Assembly: GCA_028292785.1 (NCBI GenBank)
Contig: JAQGLQ010000440.1
Coordinates: 1-7,692 of the forward strand
Source of the DNA: Noviherbaspirillum sp.
GTDB lineage: Bacteria; Pseudomonadota; Gammaproteobacteria; Burkholderiales; Burkholderiaceae
Length of the DNA: 7,692 nucleotides
Direction of reading: 5' to 3'
Shown here: in pieces, positions 1-5,628 of the stretch
Numbering within the stretch: the stretch's first letter is position 1
How the letters are laid out: each line of letters begins with the position of its first letter
Program-made: the position numbers and the translations under genes
Notes under the pieces: generated by a model
Told to the model about the DNA's origin: nothing
Seen by the model: the letters and a program-made list of their open reading frames with translations, nothing else
Database searches by the model: none

Positions 1-1162
1 GTTGCAGGATGCAGGATGCGCGCACCATGGCGTTGCCGATGGAGTGCTGGGTCTGGCCCATGCACCATACGACGGTCGACGGACGGTTCTTTGCCAGGGT
101 TTCGGCGACCTTGAAGACTTCGGCTTCAGGCACGCCGCAGGCTTCTTCCACCTTGTCCGGTGTCCACTTCATGACCTCGTCGCGCACTTTTTCCATGCCG
201 TATACGCGGTCCCGGATGTACTGCTTGTCTTCCCAGCCGTTCTTGAAGATGTGATAGCACACGCCGTACAGGAACGGAATATCCGACCCCGAGCGGATGC
301 GGCAGTACTGGTCGGCCTTGGCGGCGGTACGGGTGAAACGCGGATCGACCACGATCATCTTGGTGCCGTTTTCCTTCGCGTGCAGCATGTGCAGCATCGA
401 CACCGGGTGCGCTTCGGCGGCGTTGGAACCGATATACATCGCCGCCTTCGAGTTCTGCATATCGTTGTAGCTGTTGGTCATCGCGCCGTAGCCCCAGGTG
501 TTCGCCACGCCGGCCACGGTGGTGGAGTGGCAGATGCGCGCCTGGTGGTCGGTGTTGTTGGTGCCGAAGAAGGACACCCATTTGCGCATCAGCGCCGCCT
601 GCTCGTTGTTGTGCTTGGAAGAGCCGATGAAATACAGCGAATCCGGACCGGTCTCCTTGCGCAGCTTCAGCAGCTGGGCGGAGATCTCGTTCAGCGCGAC
701 ATCCCAGCTGATGCGCTGGTACTTGCCGTCGACCAGCTTCATCGGATACTTCAGGCGGTACTCGCCGTGCCCGTGTTCGCGCAGCGCGGCGCCCTTGGCG
801 CAATGCGCGCCGAGGTTGATCGGCGAATCGAAGACCGGTTCCTGACGCACCCAGACGCCGTTTTCGACGACCGCGTCCGACGCGCAGCCTACCGAGCAGT
901 GGGTGCAGACGGTACGCCTGACTTCGATCTTGCCGCCCGCCGCGCCCTTGGCTTCGTCGGCGGCCTTGGCTTTCTGGATCAGGCCGAGCTGCGTCGCCGC
1001 GATGCCGGCACCGACGCCGATCCCGGAACGCTTGAGGAACATCCGGCGGTCCATGGTCGGCAGCGCGCGCGCGAGGCTCTCCGCGAGGCTGGATGAAAAG
1101 CGGTTCGACGGCGAACCGGTGGATGCGCGCTGGCCGGGCTGGCCCTTGCGAGTCAACAGCAT
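1..1162 (-). CDS. fdhA: Formate dehydrogenase catalytic (alpha) subunit, Tat-exported molybdopterin enzyme, 3'-truncated by the window
   Basis: Oxidises formate to CO2 at a bis-MGD molybdenum (or tungsten) centre and passes electrons through an N-terminal [4Fe-4S] cluster; expected to be periplasmic and attached to the membrane through beta and gamma subunits that would lie beyond the left edge. Seen: residues 1-387, open to the edge. A twin-arginine signal DRRMFLKRSG at 38-47 is followed by a hydrophobic stretch (48-62) and an AKA site at 65-67. Cluster ligands are C86, C89, C93 and C121, with K123 in the C-x-K-G position that relays electrons in this family. The active-site motif R-I-C-H has C211 and H212, a Cys in place of selenocysteine. 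The MTNSYND and NAAEAHPVSM segments follow, as in FdnG/FdhA relatives. The start at 1162 has AGGGG seven bases upstream; the internal Met37 lacks a ribosome site, so the 37-residue extension before the signal looks real. Full homologues are about 950-1000 residues. It lies 16 bases after the Tat miniprotein. Family call is firm; periplasmic location is inferred from the signal. Confidence 0.95.
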   Translation of the reverse strand, partial: MLLTRKGQPGQRASTGSPSNRFSSSLAESLARALPTMDRRMFLKRSGIGVGAGIAATQLGLIQKAKAADEAKGAAGGKIEVRRTVCTHCSVGCASDAVVENGVWVRQEPVFDSPINLGAHCAKGAALREHGHGEYRLKYPMKLVDGKYQRISWDVALNEISAQLLKLRKETGPDSLYFIGSSKHNNEQAALMRKWVSFFGTNNTDHQARICHSTTVAGVANTWGYGAMTNSYNDMQNSKAAMYIGSNAAEAHPVSMLHMLHAKENGTKMIVVDPRFTRTAAKADQYCRIRSGSDIPFLYGVCYHIFKNGWEDKQYIRDRVYGMEKVRDEVMKWTPDKVEEACGVPEAEVFKVAETLAKNRPSTVVWCMGQTQHSIGNAMVRASCILQ

Positions 1163-1178
1163 GGTGATCCCCTGGCGG

Positions 1179-1373
1179 TTAAATTTTGGTTGAGCGGTAA
1201 TACTTTTTGACGTGTTCACTCAGGCGGTAGCTATCGCCTTGCGGCTCCTGCGGAGCGTTCGTCACGGCTTCCGCGACGCTTTTGGGTGCGAGTTTCGCGG
1301 CAACGCCTGCAGCGGCGGCCAATCCGAGTCCGGCGAAAAAGGTGCGCCGGGCGATTTTGGTCTGGTCTGACAT
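1179..1373 (-). CDS. Formate-dehydrogenase-region Tat-signal miniprotein (64 aa)
   Basis: Small protein of the family named 'formate dehydrogenase region TAT target', regularly encoded just before fdhA in proteobacteria; its molecular role is not established. Seen: a twin-arginine signal A-R-R-T-F-F at 8-13, an Ala/Gly-rich hydrophobic core to about 26, and a short polar tail ending SYRLSEHVKKYYRSTKI, whose H-V-K-K-Y-Y-R ending is the part I recognise as conserved in the family. The start at 1373 is chosen because AAGGAG lies six bases upstream; an in-frame extension to 1442 has no ribosome site and no similarity. The stop is 16 bases before fdhA, so the two are almost certainly co-transcribed. 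The mature part is only about 30 residues, without cysteines, so it should not carry a cofactor. It may be a small structural or assembly partner of FdhA, by inference from position. Confidence 0.88.
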   Translation of the reverse strand: MSDQTKIARRTFFAGLGLAAAAGVAAKLAPKSVAEAVTNAPQEPQGDSYRLSEHVKKYYRSTKI

Positions 1374-1604
1374 GGATGTCTCCTTGATGAGCGACATGAA
1401 GTGTTCGTTCTGCTCTCCGCCCGCAAGATCATGGCAGGGCAAAAGTTCGCCGCAATGATATCGTTATTATTTAATGCTATACAGCAATTTTAGAAACGCA
1501 ACAAAAACTTCTTTTAATTTTCCTGATTTGTGCGGTGTCTGTAATACAACTATGGTTGAAATGGCGATCAGCCCGGTTCAAATGCCACGCCAATTAAAGC
1601 CTTT
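1374..1604. promoter_or_regulatory. AT-rich 231-base intergenic region upstream of the Tat miniprotein and fdhA
   Basis: No gene is seen here. Positions about 1450-1560 are strikingly AT-rich against the GC-rich surroundings, typical of a promoter zone. It separates the accessory genes ending with the TorD-like protein from the structural fdh genes, suggesting the latter have their own promoter. No rho-independent terminator follows the TorD-like gene: the short gcc/ggc pairing near 1600-1610 has no following T-run in the transcript direction. Confidence 0.5.
1476..1504 (-). promoter_or_regulatory. Candidate sigma-70 promoter for the fdh structural genes
   Basis: On the minus strand TTGTTG (1504-1499) and TATAGC (1481-1476) are separated by 17 bases in AT-rich DNA. 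They match the -35 consensus at 3 of 6 and the -10 at 4 of 6. Transcription would begin near 1470, leaving a leader of about 100 bases before the Tat miniprotein. The match is modest and other AT-rich hexamers nearby could serve. Confidence 0.3.
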
Positions 1605-2219
1605 TTAGGCCATGTCGAAGGCCTGCATCTCCACTTCGAAAAACGTCCGCGCCAGATGTGCGACCGCAGCATAGAACTTCGCATTCCTGTGCGTCGCGAT
1701 CGCATCGCACAACCTCATGACCCAAGGCTGCATGTGCGTACCGAAGAAGTTTTTTTGCGCCGCGATATTCGCATGCACCGCATCGTCCGACGCGATCAGG
1801 TAACGCATCACTTCGCATAACGCGGCGATGTGATCTTCGCTCTCGAACATTTCTTCGCTGCGCTGCAACCCGAGTTTCGCCAGGTCGCTCCGCAGCTCCA
1901 CCAGCGGCTTCTCCATCAGGAAGCCGGAGAGGTACCAGGACCCGTACAGCATGATCTCCGGTTTGCCGACCCCGATGAACAGGGCTTCATATTCGACTCT
2001 GGCCGACTCTGCCTGCAAAGTCTTACAGCATACTGACAAATTTGCCCATGCCTGCTCCAGGATGCTTTCGCCTTGCAACGGCGCAGACGCAATGGTGTCT
2101 ATCAGTTCCTGCGGCGGCGGCGTATACAGCAGGGAAGCGAGCAGGCCGTACAGGTCGGCGCGCGCGGTCTCTTCGCCCTGGTCCGGGGTTTCGAATTTAA
2201 GAGGCTGGGATGTGGACAT
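1605..2219 (-). CDS. TorD/DmsD-family cytoplasmic chaperone for the formate dehydrogenase
   Basis: Redox-enzyme maturation chaperone (204 aa, normal for TorD-like proteins) that in known members binds the Tat signal and apo-form of a molybdoenzyme until cofactor insertion is complete. Seen: all-helical, soluble, no signal peptide. Family marks are ARADLYGLLASLLY (19-32), EYEALFIGVGKP (76-87), YGSWYLSGFLMEKPL (92-106), RSDLAKLGL (110-118), the ESEDHIAALCEVMR segment (126-139) with the characteristic E-D-H, and FFGTHMQPW (158-166). The gene sits between the Fe-S protein and fdhA, so FdhA (and perhaps the Tat miniprotein) is the likely client. The start at 2219 follows an A-rich stretch (ATTATTAAAAAAAC) with no Shine-Dalgarno sequence; it is kept because no other Met lies before the conserved region. 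It begins 32 bases after the Fe-S gene stops, so coupling to that gene is plausible. Confidence 0.9.
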   Translation of the reverse strand: MSTSQPLKFETPDQGEETARADLYGLLASLLYTPPPQELIDTIASAPLQGESILEQAWANLSVCCKTLQAESARVEYEALFIGVGKPEIMLYGSWYLSGFLMEKPLVELRSDLAKLGLQRSEEMFESEDHIAALCEVMRYLIASDDAVHANIAAQKNFFGTHMQPWVMRLCDAIATHRNAKFYAAVAHLARTFFEVEMQAFDMA

Positions 2220-2251
2220 GTTTTTTTAATAATTGGTTTTGATGTCGTGTG

Positions 2252-4360
2252 CTAGTGCGGACGCTTCAGGTCCACGATGGTCGCTTCGTTCCGGTTTTCC
2301 ATCATGTCGATCACGCGGCAGTCGGAGCACATCTTCAGGCGGTCCAGATTGCCGGCGAACGCGCCGTGCAGGGACAGTTTCGAGACCATGTTCTCGATCA
2401 TCTGCAGGGTGCCGAACGGCTTGCTGCAGCGTACGCAGTGGAACGGCTGGGTCTCGTTCAGCACCACCGGCTGTTTCACCGCTTCGGTCAGCAGCAGGCG
2501 CGGCGTCAGGCTGATCGCGTTTTCCGGGCAGGTCTTTTCGCACAGTCCGCACTGCACGCAATTCTTCTCGAGGAAGCGCAGTTGCGGCTTGTCCTGGTTG
2601 TCCATCAGCGCCGACTCCGGGCAGGCGCCGACGCAGGACATGCACAGCGTGCACGCTTCCTTGTCGACATTGACCGCGCCGTACAGGGCGCCGGCCGGCA
2701 GCGGGATCTCTTCGCGCCTGACCGGCGCGAATTTCAGCAGATGTTCGAGCGCGAAGTCCAGCGTGTTGCGCTTGTCCGCGGCGACGTTGAACAGGGCGTG
2801 CTCCTCGGGCGCCTGCGCCGGCTGCAGGGCCTGCAGCGCGGCATCCAGTTCGACCGGCGTCTCGACGCGCACAAGCTGCAGGTGAATGCCGTGGTACCCG
2901 AGGCCGGCCAGGATGGTCTGCGCGACATCCATCTGCCGGCGCAGGGCGTCCACATACTGCGGCGCTTCCTCGCCGGTTGTCATGATCATCACGTTCGCCG
3001 CGCCATGGGCGACGGCGGCGAGCCACAGGTCGATGCCGGTCGACGCGGTGTGATGCAGTTCGACCGGGATCACGCGCGCCGGCATGCCTTTCACCTTGCC
3101 GCCGGCGCATGCCAGGCGGCCGAGCCGGCCGATCAGTTCCGCGCCTTTCTCCTGGCTGTGCAAGAGCAGGGCCGGTTGCTTGCCGCCGGCTTTCGCATAG
3201 GTTCTCAACAAGGTCTTCAGGCGCAGCCCCATGTCGGTGGCGCGCGGATAGGCATAGGTCAGAGCGCCGGAGGGGCATACGGTGGTGCACGCGCCGCAAC
3301 CGACGCACAGGTTCGGATTGACCTTGATATGGTTGCCGTTGTGGCTGACCGCTTCCGCCGAACACACTTCGATGCAGGCGTTGCAGCCGATCTGCTGGTT
3401 GCGGCCATGCGCGCACAGTTTGTCCTTGTAGACAAAGAACTTGGGCTTGGAAAATTGGCCGACCATCTGCGCCAGTTGCATCGCCAGGTCGGTCTGCCTG
3501 CTTTCGGATGCGCCCGCCGCGAAATAACCCTGCGGCGGCTGATGCATGCCAAGCACCGGCTGATCGCACAGGTCGAAGATCAGGTCATAGTCGCCGCCGC
3601 GCTCCAGCGCCGATGCGGCGCGCGTGAAATCGATCGCGCCGATCGCGCCGCAAGCCTTGACGCAGTCGCGATGCGACGTGCATTTGTCGAGGTCGATCTG
3701 ATAAGTGAAATCGATGGCATTTTCGGGGCAGGCGTCGATGCAGGCGTTGCAGCGCGTGCAGATGTCGAGATCGATCGGGTTGGCCTGCTGCCAGCTCACC
3801 TTGAATGCGCCCAGCCAGCCGCGCACCTCGATGCCGTCGCCGGAAAACGCCGGAAAGCGCCGGCTTTCGAAGCCGTCGCCAGCGCGGCCGCCAGTCATCA
3901 GTACGCTGACTTCCAGCTGGCCGTCGAGCCGTTTGGCCCAGGGCAGGGCGCGCTCGGCCGGCCCGATGATGAGCACGCGTCCGGCCGAATCGTATTCCAC
4001 GCTCGGCACCGGTTCCGGAGTCGGCAGCGCGGCGGCGGCCAGCAGCGCCGCCATCTTCGGCGTCGCGTCTTTCGCCTGCGCGCTCCAGCCGCCGGTTTCG
4101 CGGATGTTCACGAAGCGCAGCGGCGCGGCCGACTGTTTCTGCTGCGCCAGTTCGGAAAACAGCCCTTGTTCCTGCGTGCAGGCGACCACGACATCGTCGA
4201 CACCGTCCACGGCGGACAGGTAGGAGCCGACCTCGCGCCGGCATAGCTGGGTGGCAACCGGCAGCGGACCGGTGCCCAGCGCAGCGCCGAGCCTGGCGCC
4301 GGCGGCCGCATCCAGCGGCATGGTCCGGTTGCAGTTGCATACTTTGAATTGCGTGGTCAT
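2252..4360 (-). CDS. Multi-[4Fe-4S] ferredoxin-like protein of the FDH cluster, HdrA/MvhD-like architecture (702 aa)
   Basis: Large cytoplasmic Fe-S protein found with DUF3305, DUF3306 and FDH genes; exact role unknown, probably electron delivery or cluster handling during FDH maturation. Seen in order: N-terminal VCNCNRTM (7-14), VVVACTQE (57-64) and VNIRETGGWS (84-93), resembling HdrA N-termini; a Rossmann-like strand VLIIGPAERALP (129-140) without the usual glycine motif; C201-C204-C207-C211, then C227-H230-C233-C237 (His replaces the second Cys); C316-x9-C326-x2-C329-x3-C333 and C352-C355-C358-C362; an MvhD-like region (about 395-515) lacking the family's cysteines; canonical C570-C573-C576-C580 and C601-C604-C607-C611; and CxxC pairs 642/645 and 678/681, possibly a zinc or Fe-S site. 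No signal peptide or membrane segment. The start overlaps the DUF3306 stop as ATGA, implying translational coupling. The Fe-S call is firm; the HdrA/MvhD relationship is my reading of the sequence pattern. Confidence 0.93.
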   Translation of the reverse strand: MTTQFKVCNCNRTMPLDAAAGARLGAALGTGPLPVATQLCRREVGSYLSAVDGVDDVVVACTQEQGLFSELAQQKQSAAPLRFVNIRETGGWSAQAKDATPKMAALLAAAALPTPEPVPSVEYDSAGRVLIIGPAERALPWAKRLDGQLEVSVLMTGGRAGDGFESRRFPAFSGDGIEVRGWLGAFKVSWQQANPIDLDICTRCNACIDACPENAIDFTYQIDLDKCTSHRDCVKACGAIGAIDFTRAASALERGGDYDLIFDLCDQPVLGMHQPPQGYFAAGASESRQTDLAMQLAQMVGQFSKPKFFVYKDKLCAHGRNQQIGCNACIEVCSAEAVSHNGNHIKVNPNLCVGCGACTTVCPSGALTYAYPRATDMGLRLKTLLRTYAKAGGKQPALLLHSQEKGAELIGRLGRLACAGGKVKGMPARVIPVELHHTASTGIDLWLAAVAHGAANVMIMTTGEEAPQYVDALRRQMDVAQTILAGLGYHGIHLQLVRVETPVELDAALQALQPAQAPEEHALFNVAADKRNTLDFALEHLLKFAPVRREEIPLPAGALYGAVNVDKEACTLCMSCVGACPESALMDNQDKPQLRFLEKNCVQCGLCEKTCPENAISLTPRLLLTEAVKQPVVLNETQPFHCVRCSKPFGTLQMIENMVSKLSLHGAFAGNLDRLKMCSDCRVIDMMENRNEATIVDLKRPH

Positions 4361-5007
4361 GAGCGTGCTTCTTTGCTTTCAGTTGGGTCGTCGTTGCCGA
4401 CGCTGTCGAGCGGTCGCTCGGGCTCGCCGGGGGGGTGTTCGGCATCGGGTTCGTCTTCGGTTTCGACCGGGCCCGCCTGCGGCGCAGTCGGCTGGTCATC
4501 CGGTTCCACCGCTTCCCCTGCCTCGGCGCCGTCAGGCTTATCCTGCTCCATGGAGGATTCAGCTTCGTCGAGCATGCGCATCGGCTGCTTCTCCAGATGC
4601 GCCAGCGGATCGAGCAGGCTCTTGGCATGGTTCAGCATGGCGAGCATTGCCGGCGGAATCGGTTCGAACTTGTTGTAGTCGTCGATGTAAATGTCGAGGC
4701 CGTCCATCACGTTGAAATGCGGATCGGAGAACAGCTTCTTCATCGCCGAGCGCTTGACGTTTTCATCCACGCCGCGCGCGACGAAGGCCGAGAAATCCGA
4801 GTCCGGCGTGAGCGCGGCCACATCGTCCATGGTCAGCGCGGGCTTTTGCTCGGCCGGCGGCTGTGCCGCAACGGGTGCTGGCGCGGGAGGCGTCTCCGCT
4901 CGCGGCGGCTCGTCTGCCGGCTTCTCGATCAGACCGGGCGTCGCTTCCGCCTGAGCGGCCTGCACCTTGCGCCGCGACCAGCGCGACAGAAATCCTTCAT
5001 TCGCCAT
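4357..5007 (-). CDS. DUF3306 domain protein (216 aa), FDH-cluster accessory
   Basis: Function unknown; a recurrent neighbour of DUF3305 and of the multi-cluster Fe-S protein in FDH loci. Seen: a short basic start FLSRWSRRK (6-14), which has RR but no hydrophobic core, so it is not a Tat signal; a Pro/Ala-rich linker (about 22-58); a conserved core of about 59-135 with LTMDDVAALTPDSDFSAFV, then AMKKLFSDPHFNVMDGLDIY and DDYNKFEPIP; and a long acidic, probably disordered tail (about 147-216) rich in Glu, Asp and Pro. There are no cysteines, so it binds no Fe-S cluster by itself. The start at 5007 is chosen over the longer in-frame Met at 5043 because GAGGAGG lies eight bases upstream and the family begins at this point. 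Its first 11 bases overlap the DUF3305 gene, and its stop overlaps the next start as ATGA. Probably cytoplasmic and an assembly partner, by inference from context. Confidence 0.88.
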   Translation of the reverse strand: MANEGFLSRWSRRKVQAAQAEATPGLIEKPADEPPRAETPPAPAPVAAQPPAEQKPALTMDDVAALTPDSDFSAFVARGVDENVKRSAMKKLFSDPHFNVMDGLDIYIDDYNKFEPIPPAMLAMLNHAKSLLDPLAHLEKQPMRMLDEAESSMEQDKPDGAEAGEAVEPDDQPTAPQAGPVETEDEPDAEHPPGEPERPLDSVGNDDPTESKEARS

Positions 5008-5515
5008 TGCCGCGTCCCTCCTCGCCGGCCATTTTCTGCACACCCGCGCCGCCTTCGAAAGAAGGCTTCCTGCGCTTGCGCTTCGGCTCCGGCCGGTAAT
5101 GCTCGGCGACGAATTCGCTCAGGCGCGCGACGACGCCGGGCGGCGCCGGCAGCGTGTCGACCTGTTCGCCGCCGTCCATCAGACGCGCCGCTTCATTGTA
5201 GGACAGCGTGACGCACTTGGGTACGGCGACTTCGGCGCCGTCGATCTCTTCGACGCGCCACATGACAAACCAGCAAGGCGCGGGCGAGCTGATGTTGAGG
5301 AAGTATCCTTCCGCCTCGTCCCTGAACAATCTGATCCCGAAGCCGGGGAACAGCCAGCGCGTCTCGGCCGCGTCGTCACGCAGGCAGCGCGGCGCGCCGG
5401 CGGTCAATGCGGGATCGCCGACGATCTCCATCGGCCGCCATTGATACGGCTGCCAGCGATTGTCGAGCGGCGTGCGCTGCATGACCACGCCGATCGCAAG
5501 TGTTTCTGTTTGCAT
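4997..5515 (-). CDS. DUF3305 domain protein (172 aa), FDH-cluster accessory
   Basis: Function unknown; the family co-occurs with DUF3306 in FDH and molybdoenzyme loci. Seen: the N-terminal signature AIGVVMQRTPLDNRWQPYQW (7-26), then RWLFPGFGIRLFRDEAEGYFLNI (53-75), PCWFVMWRVEE (80-90), a core of beta-type character, and LPAPPGVVARLSEFVAEHY (122-140), followed by a strongly basic tail RPEPKRKRRK (141-150). Three cysteines (44, 81, 101) are scattered and form no cluster motif. No signal peptide or membrane helix is seen. The start at 5515 has only a weak AGG six bases upstream, but the conserved domain begins immediately after it. The coding end overlaps DUF3306 by 11 bases, so the two proteins are likely made in fixed ratio. 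The basic tail here and acidic tail of DUF3306 could pair; that is inference. Confidence 0.87.
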   Translation of the reverse strand: MQTETLAIGVVMQRTPLDNRWQPYQWRPMEIVGDPALTAGAPRCLRDDAAETRWLFPGFGIRLFRDEAEGYFLNISSPAPCWFVMWRVEEIDGAEVAVPKCVTLSYNEAARLMDGGEQVDTLPAPPGVVARLSEFVAEHYRPEPKRKRRKPSFEGGAGVQKMAGEEGRGNGE

Positions 5516-5557
5516 GATTGCCTGGGGCGCTGTTCGTTAGTGTACTGAGGAATGACG

Positions 5558-5605
5558 TGCTCCCTTCCTTTACCCTCGATGAATCCACCCGCGGGGAGGG
5601 GAGCA
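5558..5605. repeat. Imperfect inverted repeat between mrp and the DUF3305 gene
   Basis: Arms 5558-5568 and 5595-5605 pair as TGCTCCC plus TCC with one mismatch, around a 26-base spacer, in the 113-base gap between mrp and the DUF3305 gene. In the minus-strand transcript no U-run follows, so it is not a normal intrinsic terminator; it could be a processing or attenuation structure, or chance. The rest of the gap shows no clear promoter. Confidence 0.35.
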
Positions 5606-5628
5606 TGCGGCGGGAACATGCAGCCGGT

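Noticed and set aside
2..1096. Plus-strand open frame (364 codons) opposite fdhA
   Set aside because: It lies antisense to the clear FdhA reading frame, with low-complexity His/Ala/Val composition and no recognisable motif.
1550..1575. Possible FNR box (ttgaa...gatca) upstream of the fdh genes
   Set aside because: The half-sites are six rather than four bases apart and the left half is imperfect, so it does not fit TTGAT-N4-ATCAA.
1570..1600. Possible sigma-54 promoter on the minus strand (TGGCGTG-N4-TTGAA)
   Set aside because: The invariant -12 GC is GA here, and the other matches are too few.
2226..3569. Minus-strand frame (447 codons) overlapping the Fe-S gene in another phase
   Set aside because: Arg-rich shift-frame shadow; the in-phase frame holds the conserved CxxCxxCxxxCP motifs.
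2249..4246. Long plus-strand open frame (665 codons) opposite the Fe-S protein gene
   Set aside because: It is the antisense of a clear Fe-S protein with many cysteine motifs; its translation is Arg/Ala/Gln/His-rich with no domain. Long antisense frames are common in GC-rich coding DNA.
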